Assembly: GCF_029227915.1 (NCBI RefSeq)
Contig: NC_079880.1
Coordinates: 1,676,001-1,740,000 of the forward strand
Origin: Hydractinia symbiolongicarpus
Lineage: Eukaryota; Cnidaria; Hydrozoa; Anthoathecata; Hydractiniidae
Direction: 5' to 3'
DNA: 64,000 nucleotides
The notes beneath the pieces are model-generated. The model saw nothing but the letters and a program-made list of their open reading frames with translations. It had not been told where the DNA came from and did not search any database. The translations under genes were made by a program, and so were the position numbers. Every line of letters begins with the position of its first letter. Position 1 is the first letter of the stretch. Positions 24,301 through 36,599 of this stretch are shown here, piece after piece.

Positions 24301-27300
24301 GCCGGCGATTAAACCACTTTCATTAAGCGTCTCATCAAAAATGAAAAGATTTCTGAAAACTACAAGTCTCATGCGTTTTAGTGGTGAAAATTAATTTAAA
24401 ATATCGTTTGGGAAATGAGTTTACTCCCTGGGTACTTTCTTTGTATACTTTTGACTATACGGGCGAGTCCGGGATTTACGGGAAGACGCGGGTTTTCGTT
24501 TGCCGGCAATTAAACTTCTTTCATTCAGCGTCTCATCAAAAATGAAAACATTTTTAAAAACTACAAGTCTCATGCGTTTTAGTGGTGAAAAAATAATTTA
24601 AAAAATCGTTCGGGAAATGAGTTTACTCCCTGGGTACTTTCTTTGTATACTTTTGACTATACGGGCCGAGTCCGGGATTTACGGGAAGTCGCGGGTTTTC
24701 GTTTGCCGGCGATTAAACTTCTTTTATTCAGCGTCTCATCAAAAATGAAAATATTTTTAAATACTACAAGTCTCATGGGCTTTAGTGGTGAAATAATAAG
24801 TTAAAACATTGTTCGGGAAATGAGTTTACACCCTGGGTACTTTCTTTGTATACTTTTGACTATACGGCCGAGTCCGGGATTTACGGGAAATCGCAGGTTT
24901 TCGTTTGCCGGCGATTAAACTTCTTTTATTCAGCGTCTCATCAAAAATGATAATATTTTGAAATACTACAAGTCTCATGGGCTTTAGTGGTGAAATAATA
25001 ATTTAAAAAATCGTTCGGCAAATGAGTTTACCCCCTGGGTACTTTCTTTGTATACTTTTGACTATACGGGCCGAGTCCGGGATATACGGGAAGACGCGGG
25101 TTTTGGTTTGCCGGCAATTAAACTTCTTTTATTCAGCGTCTCATCAAAAATGAAAACATTTTTGAAAACTACAAGTCTCATGCGTTTTAGTGGTGAAAAA
25201 ATAATTTAAAAATTCGTTTGGGAAATGAGTTTACTCCCTGGGTACTTTCTTTGTATACTTTTGACTATACGGGCCGAGTCCGGGATTTACTGGAAATCGC
25301 AGGTTTTCGTTAGCCGGTGATTAAACTTCTTTTATTCAGCGTCTCATTAAAAATGAAAACATTTTTGAAAACTACAAGTCTCATGCGTTTTAGTGGTGAA
25401 AAAATAATTTAAAAAATCGTTCGGGAAATGAGTTTACTCCCTGGGTACTTTCTTTGTATACTTTTGACTATGCGGGCCGAGTCCGGGGTTTACGGGAAAT
25501 GGCGGGTTTTCGTTTGCCGGCGATTAAACTTCTTTTATTCAGCGTCTCATCAAAAATAAAAACATTTTTGAAAACTACAAGTCTCAAGCGTTTTAGTGGT
25601 GAAAAGATAATTTAAAAAATCGTTTTGCAAATGAGTTTACTCACAGGGTACTTTCTTTGTATACATTCGACTATACGGGCCAAGCCCGGGATTTACGGGA
25701 AATCGCGGGTTTTCTTTGCCGGCGATTAAACCACTTTTATTAAGCGTCTTATCAAAAATGAAAACATTTCTGAAAACTACAAGTCTGATGCGTTTTAGTG
25801 GTGAAAAAATAATTTAAAAATTCGTTCGGGAAATGAGTTTACTCACTGGGTACTTTCCTTGTATACTTTTGACTATACGGGCCGAGTCCGGGATTTACGG
25901 AAAATCGCGGGTTTTCGTTTGCCGGCGATTAAACTTCTTTTATTCAGCGTCTCATCAAAAATGAAAACATTTTTAAAAACTACAAGTCTCATGGGCTTTA
26001 GTGGTAAAATATAAATTTAAAAAATCGTTTGGGAAATGAGTTTACTCCCTGGGAACTTTCTTTGTATACCATTGACTATACATGCTGAGTCCGGGATTTA
26101 CGGGAAATCGCAGGTTTTCGTTTGCCGGCGATTAAACTTCTTTTATTCAGCGTCTCATCAAAAATGAAAACATTTTTGAAAACTACAAGTCTCATGCGTT
26201 TTAGTGGTGAAAAAATAATTTAAAAAATCGTTCGAGAAATGAGTTTACAGCCTGGATACTTTCTTTCTATACTTTTGACTATACGGGCCAAGTCCGGGAT
26301 TTACGGGAAATCGCAGGTTTTCGTTTGCCGGCGATTAAACCACTTTCATTAAGCGTCTCATCAAAAATGAAAAGATTTCTGAAAACTACAAGTCTCATGC
26401 GTTTTAGTGGTGAAAATTAATTTAAAATATCGTTTGGGAAATGAGTTTACTCCCTGGGTACTTTCTTTGTATACTTTTGACTATACGGGCGAGTCTGGGA
26501 TTTACGGGAAGACGCGGGTTTTCGTTTGCCGGCAATTAAACTTCTTTCATTCAGCGTCTCATCAAAAATGAAAACATTTTTGAAAACTACAAGTCTCATG
26601 CGTTTTAGTGGTGAAAAAATAATTTAAAAAATCGTTCGAGAAATGAGTTTACAGCCTGGATACTTTCTTTCTATACTTTTGACTATACGGGCCAAGTCCG
26701 GGATTTACGGGAAATCGCAGGTTTTCGTTTGCCGGCGATTAAACCACTTTCATTAAGCGTCTCATCAAAAATGAAAAGATTTCTGAAAACTACAAGTCTC
26801 ATGCGTTTTAGTGGTGAAAATTAATTTAAAATATCGTTTGGGAAATGAGTTTACTCCCTGGGTACTTTCTTTGTATACTTTTGACTATACGGGCGAGTCC
26901 GGGATTTACGGGAAGACGCGGGTTTTCGTTTGCCGGCAATTAAACTTCTTTCATTCAGCGTCTCATCAAAAATGAAAACATTTTTAAAAACTACAAGTCT
27001 CATGCGTTTTAGTGGTGAAAAAATAATTGAAAAAATCGTTCGGGAAATGAATTTACTCCCTGGGTACTTTCTTTGTATACTTTTGACTATACGGGCCGAG
27101 TCCGGGATTTACGGGAAGTCGCGGGTTTTCGTTTGCCGGCGATTAAACTTCTTTTATTCAGCGTCTCATCAAAAATGAAAATATTTTTAAATACTACAAG
27201 TCTCATGGGCTTTAGTGGTGAAATAATAAGTTAAAACATTGTTCGGGAAATGAGTTTACACCCTGGGTACTTTCTTTGTATACTTTTGACTATACGGCCG

Positions 27301-29072
27301 AGTCCGGGATTTACGGGAAATCGCAGGTTTTCGTTTGCCGGCGATTAAACTTCTTTTATTCAGCGTCTCATCAAAAATGATAATATTTTTAAATACTACA
27401 AGTCTCATGGGCTTTAGTGGTGAAATAATAATTTAAAAAATCGTTCGGCAAATGAGTTTACCCCCTGGGTACTTTCTTTGTATACTTTTGACTATACGGG
27501 CCGAGTCCGGGATATACGGGAAGACGCGGGTTTTGGTTTGCCGGCAATTAAACTTCTTTTATTCAGCGTCTCATCAAAAATGAAAACATTTTTGAAAACT
27601 ACAAGTCTCATGCGTTTTAGTGGTGAAAAAATAATTTAAAAATTCGTTTGGGAAATGAGTTTACTCCCTGGGTACTTTCTTTGTATACTTTTGACTATAC
27701 GGGCCGAGTCCGGGATTTACGGGAAATCGCAGGTTTTCGTTTGCCGGTGATTAAACTTCTTTTATTCAGCGTCTCATTAAAAATGAAAACATTTTTGAAA
27801 ACTACAAGTCTCATGCGTTTTAGTGGTGAAAAAATAATTTAAAAAATCGTTCGGGAAATGAGTTTACTCCCTGGGTACTTTCTTTGTATACTTTTGACTA
27901 TGCGGGCCGAGTCCGGGGTTTACGGGAAATGGCGGGTTTTCGTTTGCCGGCGATTAAACTTCTTTTATTCAGCGTCTCATCAAAAATGAAAACATTTTTG
28001 AAAACTACAAGTCTCAAGCGTTTTAGTGGTGAAAAGATAATTTAAAAAATCGTTTTGCAAATGAGTTTACTCACAGGGTACTTTCTTTGTATACATTCGA
28101 CTATACGGGCCAAGCCCGGGATTTACGGGAAATCGCGGGTTTTCTTTGCCGGCGATTAAACCACTTTTATTAAGCGTCTTATCAAAAATGAAAACATTTC
28201 TAAAAACTACAAGTCTGATGCGTTTTAGTGGTGAAAAAATAATTTAAAAATTCGTTCGGGAAATGAGTTTACTCACTGGGTACTTTCCTTGTATACTTTT
28301 GACTATACGGGCCGAGTCCGGGATTTACGGAAAATCGCGGGTTTTCGTTTGCCGGCGATTAAACTTCTTTTATTCAGCGTCTCATCAAAAATGAAAACAT
28401 TTTTAAAAACTACAAGTCTCATGGGCTTTAGTGGTAAAATATAAATTTAAAAAATCGTTTGGGAAATGAGTTTACTCCCTGGGAACTTTCTTTGTATACC
28501 ATTGACTATACGGGGTGAGTCCGGGATTTACGGGAAATCGCAGGTTTTCGTTTGCCGGCGATTAAACTTCTTTTATTCAGCGTCTCATCAAAAATGAAAA
28601 CATTTTTAAAAACTACAAGTCTCATGCGTTTTAGTGGTGAAAAAATAATTTAAAAAATCGTTCGAGAAATGAGTTTACAGCCTGGATACTTTCTTTCTAT
28701 ACTTTTGACTATACGGGCCAAGTCCGGGATTTACGGGAAATCGCAGGTTTTCGTTTGCCGGCGATTAAACCACTTTCATTAAGCGTCTCATCAAAAATGA
28801 AAAGATTTCTGAAAACTACAAGTCTCATGCGTTTTAGTGGTGAAAATTAATTTAAAATATCGTTTGGGAAATGAGTTTACTCCCTTGGTACTTTCTTTGT
28901 ATACTTTTGACTATACGGGCGAGTCCGGGATTTACGGGAAGACGCGGATTTTCGTTTACCGGCAATTACACTTCTTTCATTCAGCGTCTCATCAAAAATG
29001 AAAACATTTTTAAAAACTACAAGTCTCATGCGTTTTAGTGGTGAAAAAATAATTTAAAAAATCGTTCGGGAA
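21376..29072 (+). repeat. Domain B large tandem duplication, copy 2 (38 monomers, 7,697 bp)
   Basis: Offsets to copy 1 are 7,290 at the left end (14,086 to 21,376) and 7,696-7,697 elsewhere (15,909 to 23,605; 17,934 to 25,631; 20,364 to 28,061). The internal landmark spacing is 10, 10 and 12 monomers. At the right end the two copies part. After 21,376 copy 1 runs straight into the TATGCGGG monomer that starts copy 2, while after 29,073 copy 2 continues with the ordinary AAGTCGCGG monomer. The six-monomer interval 20,364-21,579 is therefore the duplication junction. Confidence 0.88.
26170..27038 (+). repeat. Duplicated monomer pair in a 12-monomer B unit (second instance)
   Basis: This is a repeat of the arrangement at 18,470-19,340, including the linked AATTGAAAAAATCG change near 27,027. 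Pair duplication and point change travelling together shows that the second instance was copied from the first as part of the 7.7 kb block. It did not arise by an independent slip. Confidence 0.88.
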
Positions 29073-30085
29073 ATGAGTTTACTCCCTGGGTACTTTCTTT
29101 GTATACTTTTGACTATACGGGCCGAGTCCGGGATTTACGGGAAGTCGCGGGTTTTCGTTTGCCGGCGATTAAACTTCTTTTATTCAGCGTCTCATCAAAA
29201 ATGAAAATATTTTTAAATACTACAAGTCTCATGGGCTTTAGTGGTGAAATAATAAGTTAAAACATTGTTCGGGAAATGAGTTTACACCCTGGGTACTTTC
29301 TTTGTATACTTTTGACTATACGGCCGAGTCCGGGATTTACGGGAAATCGCAGGTTTTCGTTTGCCGGCGATTAAACTTCTTTTATTCAGCGTCTCATCAA
29401 AAATGATAATATTTTTAAATACTACAAGTCTCATGGGCTTTAGTGGTGAAATAATAATTTAAAAAATCGTTCGGCAAATGAGTTTACCCCCTGGGTACTT
29501 TCTTTGTATACTTTTGACTATACGGGCCGAGTCCGGGATATACGGGAAGACGCGGGTTTTCGTTTGCCGGCAATTAAACTTCTTTTATTCAGCGTCTCAT
29601 CAAAAATGAAAACATTTTTGAAAACTAAAAGTCTCATGCGTTTTAGTGGTGAAAAAATAATTTAAAAATTCGTTTGGGAAATGAGTTTACTCCCTGGGTA
29701 CTTTCTTTGTATACTTTTGACTATACGGGCCGAGTCCGGGATTTACGGGAAATCGCAGGTTTTCGTTTGCCGGCGATTAAACTTCTTTTATTCAGCGTCT
29801 CATCAAAAATGAAAACATTTTTGAAAACTACAAGTCTCATGCGTTTTAGTGGTGAAAAAATAATTTAAAAATCGTTCGAGAAATGAGTTTACACCCTGGG
29901 TACTTTCTTTGTATACTTTTGACTATACGGGCCGAGTCCGGGATTTACGGGAAATCGCAGGTTTTCGTTTGCCGGCGATTAAACTACTTTCATTAGGCGT
30001 CTCATCAAAAATGAAAAGATTTCTGAAAACTACAAGTCTCATGCGTTTTAGTGGTGAAAAAATAATTTAAAAAATCGTTCGGGAA

Positions 30086-31303
30086 ATGTGTTTACTCCCT
30101 GGGTACTTTCTTTGTATACTTTTGACTATACGGGCCGAGTCCGGGATTTACGGGAAATCGCGGGTATTCGTTTGCCGGCGATTAAACTTCTTTTATTCAG
30201 CGTCTCATCAAAAATGAAAACATTTTTAAAAACTACAAGTCTCATGGGCTTTAGTGGTGAAATAATAATTTAAAAAATCGTTTGGGAAATTAGTTTACTC
30301 CCTGGGTACTTTCCTTGTATAATTTTGACTATACGGGCCGAGTCCGGGATTTACGGGAAATCGCAGGTTTTCGTTTGCCGGCGATTAAACTTCTTTTATT
30401 CAGCGTCTCATCAAAAATGAAAACTTTTTTGAAAACTACAAGTGTCATGCGTTTTAGTGGTGAAAAAGTGAATTAAAAAATCGTTCGGGAAATGAGTTTA
30501 CTTCCTCGGTACTATCTTTGTATACTTTTGACTATACGGGCCGAGTCCAGGATTTACGGGAAATCGCAGGTTTTCGTTTGCCGGCAATTAAACCACTTTC
30601 ATTAAGCGTCTCATCAAAAATGAAAAGATTTCTGAAAACTACAAGTCTCATGCGTTTTAGTGGTGAAAAAATAATTTAAAAAATCGTTCGGGAAATGAGT
30701 TTACTCCCTGGGTACTTTCTTTGTATACTTTTGACTATACGGGCCGAGTCTGGGATTTACGGGAAATCGCGGGTATTCGTTTGCCGGCGATTAAACTTCT
30801 TTTATTCAGCGTCTCATCAAAAATGAAAACATTTTTAAAAACTACAAGTCTCATGGGCTTTAGTGGTGAAATAATAATTTAAAAAATCGTTTGGGAAATT
30901 AGTTTACTCCCTGGGTACTTTCCTTGTATACTTTTGACTATACGGGCCGAGTCCGGGATTTACGGGAAATCGCAGGTTTTCGTTTGCCGGCGATTAAACT
31001 TCTTTTATTCAGCGTCTCATCAAAAATGAAAACTTTTTTGAAAACTACAAGTCTCATGCGTTTTAGTGGTGAAAAAATGAATTAAAAAATCGTTCGGGAA
31101 ATGAGTTTACTCCCTCGGTACTATCTTTGTATACTTTTGACTATACGGGCCAAGCCCGGGATTTACGGGAAATTGCGGGTTTTCGTTTGCCGGCGATTAA
31201 ACTTCTTTTATTCAGCGTCTCATCAGAAATGAAAACATTTTTGAAAACTACAAGTCTTATGCGTTTTAGTGGTGAAAAAATAATTTAAAAAATCGTTCTG
31301 GAA
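30086..31303 (+). repeat. Tandem pair of 3-monomer units (2 x 609 bp)
   Basis: The units 30,086-30,694 and 30,695-31,303 each contain a monomer with GCGGGTATTCG, one with GGGAAATTAGTTTAC and one with GTGAATTAAAAAATC or ATGAATTAAAAAATC and a CTCGGTACTATC box. The second unit is also copied at 34,543 (see the separate entry). The 30,086 copy has ATGTG in place of ATGAG at its anchor. Confidence 0.85.
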
Positions 31304-31497
31304 ATGAGTTTATTCACAGGGTACTTTCTTTGTATACATTCGACTATACGGGCAAAGCCCGGGGAAATCGCGGGTTTTCGTTTGCCGGCGATTAAACCTC
31401 TTTCATTAAGCGTCTCAGCAAAAGTGAAAACATTTTTGAAAACTACAAGTCTCATGCGTTTTAGTGGTGAAAAAAAATTTTAAAAATCGTTCGGGAA
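31304..31497 (+). repeat. Shortened monomer (194 bp)
   Basis: The anchor-to-anchor distance is 194 bp. Eight bases are missing near 31,352-31,362, where GGGATTTACGGG has become GGGG. This removes most of the GATTT/AAATC dyad. A further 1 bp is missing from the A/T tract near 31,475. The rest is a normal GCCAAGCCC-type monomer, except for GGGCAAAGCCC. Confidence 0.85.
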
Positions 31498-31879
31498 ATG
31501 AGTTTACTTCCTGGGTACTTTCCTTGTATACATTCGACTATACGGGCCAAGCCCGGGATTTACGGGAAATCGCGGGATTTCGTTTGCCGGCGATTAAACT
31601 TCTTTTATTCAGCGTCTCATCAAAAATGAAAACATTTTTGAAAACTACAAGTCTCATGCGTTTTAGTGGTGAAAAAATAATTTAAAAATTCGTTCGGGAA
31701 ATGAGTTTACTCACTGGGTACTTTTCGTGTATACTTTTGACTATACGGGCCGAGTCCGGGATTTACGGGAAATCGCGGGTTTTCGTTTGCCGGCGATTAA
31801 ACTTCTTTTATTCAGCGTCTCATCAAAAATGAAAACATTTTTAAAAACTACAAGTCTCATGGGCTTTAGTGGTGAAATA

Positions 31880-33110
31880 ATAATTTAAAAAATCGTTCGG
31901 GAAATGAGTTTACACCCCGGGTACTTTCTTTGCATACTTTTGACTATACGGGCCGAGTCCGGGATTTACGGGAAATCGCAGGTTTTCGTTTGCCGGCGAT
32001 TAAACTTCTTTTATTCAGCGTCTCATCAAAAATGAAAACATTTTTGAAAACTACAAGTCTCATGCGTTTTAGTGGTGAAAAAATAATTTAAAAAATCGTT
32101 CGGGAAATGACTTTACTCCCTGGGTACTTTCTTTGTATACTTTTGACTATTCGGGCCGAGTCCGGGATTTACGGGAAGTCGCGGGTTTTCGTTTGCCGGC
32201 GATTAAACTTCTTTTATTCAGCGTCTCATCAAAAATGAAAATATTTTTAAATACTACAAGTCTCATGGGCTTTAGTGGTGAAATAATAATTTAAAAAATC
32301 GTTCGGGAAATGAGTTTACACCCTGGGTACTTTCTTTGTATACTTTTGACTATGCGGGCCGAGTCCGGGGTTTACGGGAAATGGCGGGTTTTCGTTTGCC
32401 GGCGATTAAACTTCTTTTATTTAGCGTCTCATCAAAAATGAAAACATTTTTGAAAACTTCAAGTCTCAAGCGTTTTAGTGGTGAAAAGATAATTTAAGAA
32501 ATCGTTTTGGAAATGAGTTTACTCACATGGTACTTTCTTTGTATACATTCGTCTATACGGGCCAAGCCCGGGATTTACGGGAAATCGCAGGTTTTCGTTT
32601 GCCGGCGATTAAACCACTTTCATTAAGCGTCTCATCAAAAATGAAAACATTTCTGAAAACTACAAGTCTCATGCGTTTTAGTGGTGAAAAAATAATTTAA
32701 AAAATCGTTCAGGAAATGAGTTTACTCACTGGGTACTTTCCTTGTATACTTTTGACTATACGGGCCGAGTCCGGGATTTACGGGAAATCGCGGGTTTTCG
32801 GTTGCCGGCGATTAAACTTCTTTTATTCAGCGTCTCATCAAAAATGAAAACATTTTTAAAAACTACAAGTCTCATGGGCTTTATTGGTGAAATAATAATT
32901 TAAAAAATCGTTTGGGAAATGAGTTTACTCCCTGGGTACTTTCTTTGTATACTTTTGACTATACGGGCCGAGTCCGGGATTTACGGGAAATCGCAGGTTT
33001 TCGTTTGCAGTCGATTAAACTTCTTTTATTCAGCGTCTCATCAAAAATGAAAACATTTTTGAAAACTACAAGTCTCATGCGTTTTAGTGGTGAAAAAATA
33101 ATTTAAAAAA
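31880..33110 (+). repeat. Segment paired with 35,126-36,560
   Basis: Shared private variants are TTTGCATACTTTTG (31,929 and 35,178), ATGACTTTAC with GACTATTCGG (about 32,108 and 35,354), a TATGCGGG monomer with TTTAGCGTC, the ACATTCGTCTATAC monomer (32,513 and 35,761) and the TTTGCAGTCG monomer (33,005 and 36,457). The offset is 3,248 bp (16 monomers) at the ACATTCGTC monomer and 3,451 bp (17 monomers) at the TTTGCAGTCG monomer, so the downstream copy gained one monomer between them. Confidence 0.82.
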
Positions 33111-33520
33111 TCGTTCGGGAAATGAGTTTACACCCTGGGTACTCTCTTTGTATACTTTTGACTATACGGGCCGAGTTCGGGATTTACGGGAAATCGCAGG
33201 TTTTCGTTTGCCGGCGATTAAACTTCTTTTATTCAGCGTCTCATCAAAAATGAAAACATTTTTGAAAACTACAAATCTCATGCGTTTTAGTGGTGAAAAA
33301 ATAATTTAAAAATTCGTTTGGGAAATGAGTTTACTCACTGGGTACTTTCCTTGTATACTTTTGACTATACGGGCCGAGACCGGGATTTACAGGAAATTGC
33401 GGGATTTCGTTTGCCGGTGATTAAACTTCTTTTATTCAGCGTCTCATCAAAAATGAAAACATTTTTAAAAACTACAAGTCTCATGGGCTTTAGTGATGAA
33501 ATAATAATTTAAAAAATCGT

Positions 33521-34332
33521 TTGGGAAATGGGTTTACCCCCTGGGTACTTTCTTTGTATACTTTTGACTATACGGGCCGAGTACGGGATTTACGGGAAAT
33601 CACAGGTTTTCGTTTGCCGGCGATTAAACTTCTTTTATTCAGCGTCTCATCAAAAATGAAAACATTTTTGAAAACTACAAGTCTCATGCGTTTTAGTGGT
33701 GAAAAAATAATTTAAAAATTCGTTCGGGAAATGAGTTTACTCACTGGGTACTTTTCTTGTATACTTTTGACTATACGGGCCGAGTCCGGGATTTACGGGA
33801 AATCGCGGGTTTTCGTTTGCCGGCGATTAAACTTCTTTTATTCAGCGTCTCATCAAAAATGAAAACATTTTTAAAAACTACAAGTCTCATGGGCTTTAGT
33901 GGTGAAATAATAATTTAAAAAATCGTTCGGGAAATGAGTTTACACCCCGGGTACTTTCTTTGTATACTTTTGACTATACGGGCCGAGTCCGGGATTTACG
34001 GGAAATCGCAGGTTTTCGTTTGCCGGCGATTAAACTTCTTTTATTCAGCGTCTCATCAAAACTGAAAACATTTTTGAAAACTACATGTCTCATGCGTTTT
34101 AGTGGTGAAAAAATAATTTAAAAAATCGTTCGGGAAATGAGTTTACACCCTGGGTACTCTCTTTGTATACTTTTGACTATACGGGCCGAGACCGGGATTC
34201 ACGGGAAATTGCGGGTTTTCGTTTGCCGGCCATTAAACTTCTTTTATTCAGCGTCTCATCAAAAATGAAAACATTTTTAAAAACTACAACTCTCATGGGC
34301 TTTAGTGATGAAATAATAATTTAAAAAATCGT
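33521..34332 (+). repeat. Four-monomer cassette Q-R-S-T, copy 1 (812 bp)
   Basis: The order is Q (CCCCCTGGG, GTACGGG, AAATCACAGG), R (AAATTCGTTCGGG, CTCACTGGG, TACTTTTCTTG), S (GGGCTTTAG, ACACCCCGGG) and T (CATCAAAACTG, ACATGTCTC, CCTGGGTACTCTC). In this copy T continues into TTCACGGG with GCCGGCCATT. The same cassette starts at 38,596, 39,814, 40,829 and 43,468. Coordinates start a few bases upstream of the Q anchor. Confidence 0.85.
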
Positions 34333-34542
34333 TTGGGAAATGAGTTTACCCCCTGGGTACTTTCTTTGTATACTTTTGACTATACGGGCCGAGTACGGGA
34401 TTTACGGGAAATCACAGGTTTTCGTTTGCCGGCGATTAAACTTCTTTTATTCAGCGTCTCATCAAAAATGAAAACATTTTTGAAAACTACAAGTCTCATG
34501 CATTTTAGTGGTGAAAAAATAATTTAAAAAATCGTTCGGGAA

Positions 34543-35095
34543 ATGAGTTTACTCCCTGGGTACTTTCTTTGTATACTTTTGACTATACGGGCCGAGTCTG
34601 GGATTTACGGGAAATCGCGGGTATTCGTTTGCCGGCGATTAAACTTCTTTCATTCAGCGTCTCATCAAAAATGAAAACATTTTTAAAAACTACAAGTCTC
34701 ATGGGCTTTAGTGGTGAAATAATAATTTAAAAAATCGTTTGGGAAATTAGTTTACTCCCTGGGTACTTTCCTTGTATACTTTTGACTATACGGGCCGAGT
34801 CCGGGATTTACGGGAAATCGCAGGTTTTCGTTTGCCGGCGATTAAACTTCTTTTATTCAGCGTCTCATCAAAAATGAAAACTTTTTTGAAAACTACAAGT
34901 CTCATGCGTTTTAGTGGTGAAAAAATGAATTAAAAAATCGTTCGGGAAATGAGTTTACTCCCTCGGTACTATCTTTGTATACTTTTGACTATACGGGCCA
35001 AGCCCGGGATTTACGGGAAATCGCGGGTTTTCGTTTGCAAGCGATTAAACTTCTTTTATTCAGCGTCTCATCAGAAATGAAAACATTTTTGAAAA
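34543..35095 (+). repeat. Distant copy of the 30,695 three-monomer unit
   Basis: It shares GAGTCTGGG, GCGGGTATTCG, GGGAAATTAG, ATGAATTAAAAAATC, CTCGGTACTATC and CATCAGAAATG with 30,695-31,240. The offset is 3,848 bp, which is 19 monomers less the 9 bp missing from the short monomer near 31,350. It differs at the end by TTTGCAAGCG for TTTGCCGGCG. Confidence 0.82.
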
Positions 35096-35125
35096 CTACA
35101 AGTCTCATTTGCTTTAGTGGTGAAA

Positions 35126-36560
35126 TAATAATTTAAAAAATCTTTCGGGAAATGAGTTTACACCCCGGGTACTTTCTTTGCATACTTTTGACTATACGGG
35201 CTGAGTCCGGGATTTACGGGAAATCGCAGGTTTTCGTTTGCCGGCGATTAAACTTCTTTTATTCAGCGTCTCATCAAAGATGAAAACATTTTTGAAAACT
35301 ACAAGTCTCATGCGTTTTAATGGTGAAAAAATAATTTAAAAAATCGTTCGGGAAATGACTTTACTCCCTGGGTACTTTCTTTGTATACTTTTGACTATTC
35401 GGGCCGAGTCCGGGATTTACGGGAAGTCGCGGGTTTTCGTTTGCCGGCGATTAAACTTCTTTTATTCAGCGTCTCATCAAAAATGAAAATATTTTTAAAT
35501 ACTACAAGTCTCATGGGCTTTAGTGGTGAAATAATAATTTAAAAAATCGTTCGGGAAATGAGTTTACACCCTGGGTACTTTCTTTGTATACTTTTGACTA
35601 TGCGGGCCGAGTCCGGGGTTTACGGGAAATGGCGGGTTTTCGTTTGCCGGCGATTAAACTTCTTTTATTTAGCGTCTCATCAAAAATGAAAACATTTTTG
35701 AAAACTACAAGTCTCAAGCGTTTTAGTGGTGAAAAGATAATTTAAAAAATCGTTTTGGAAATGAGTTTACTCACAGGGTACTTTCTTTGTATACATTCGT
35801 CTATACGGGCCAAGCCCGGGATTTACGGGAAATCGCAGGTTTTCGTTTGCCGGCGATTAAACCACTTTCATTAAGCGTCTCATCAAAAATGAAAACATTT
35901 CTGAAAACTAAAAGTCTCATGCGTTTTAGTGGTGAAAAAATAATTTAAAAAATCGTTCAGGAAATGAGTTTACTCACTGGGTACTTTCCTTGCATACTTT
36001 TGACTATTCGGGCCGAGTCCGGGATTTACGGGAAGTCGCGGGTTTTCGTTTGCCGGCGATTAAACTTCTTTTATTCAGCGTCTCATCAAAAATGAAAATA
36101 TTTTTAAATACTACAAGTCTCATGGGCTTTAGTGGTGAAATAATAATTTAAAAAATCGTTCGGGAAATGAGTTTACACCCTGGGTACTTTCTTTTTATAC
36201 TTTTGACTATACGGGCCGAGTCCGGGATTTACGGGAAATCGCGGGTTTTCGTTTGGCGGCGATTAAACTTCTTTTATTCAGCGTCTCATCAAAAATGAAA
36301 ACATTTTTAAAAACTACAAGTCTCATGGGCTTTATTGGTGAAATAATAATTTAAAAAATCGTTTGGGAAATGAGTTTACTCCCTGGGTACTTTCTTTGTA
36401 TACTTTTGACTATACGGGCCGAGTCCGGGATTTACGGGAAATCGCAGGTTTTCGTTTGCAGTCGATTAAACTTCTTTTATTCAGCGTCTCATCAAAAATG
36501 AAAACATTTTTGAAAACTACAAGTCTCATGCGTTTTAGTGGTGAAAAAATAATTTAAAAA
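35126..36560 (+). repeat. Downstream copy of 31,880-33,110 with an extra monomer
   Basis: It follows the upstream order to the ACATTCGTC monomer at 35,761. Near 35,970-36,010 it contains a hybrid in which TTTCCTTGCATAC is joined to GACTATTCGG and AAGTCGCGGG, re-using a monomer type from earlier in the block. This hybrid marks the point where the additional monomer entered. Confidence 0.8.
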
Positions 36561-36599
36561 ATCGTTCGGAAAATGAGTTTACACCCTGGGTACTCTCTT

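Larger units (their letters stand above)
13072..29882 (+). repeat. Domain B: 10-monomer HOR region
   Basis: A landmark monomer (TTTTGCAAATGAG, CTCACAGGG, ATACATTCGAC, GCCAAGCCC) has anchors at 14,289, 15,909, 17,934, 20,364, 21,579, 23,605, 25,631 and 28,061. The spacings are 1,620, 2,025, 2,430, 1,215, 2,026, 2,026 and 2,430, that is 8, 10, 12, 6, 10, 10 and 12 monomers. The basic order after the landmark is: TTTCCTTG monomer; GGGAACTTTC with ATACCATTG; ACAGCCTGG with TTTCTATAC; TTAATTTAAAATATCG with AAGACGCGG; AAGTCGCGG; TAAGTTAAAACATTG; GGCAAATG with GATATACGG; CCGGTGATT; TATGCGGG; landmark. Bases 13,072-14,085 are a lead-in built from the AAGTCGCGG and GGGCTTTAG monomer types. Confidence 0.9.
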
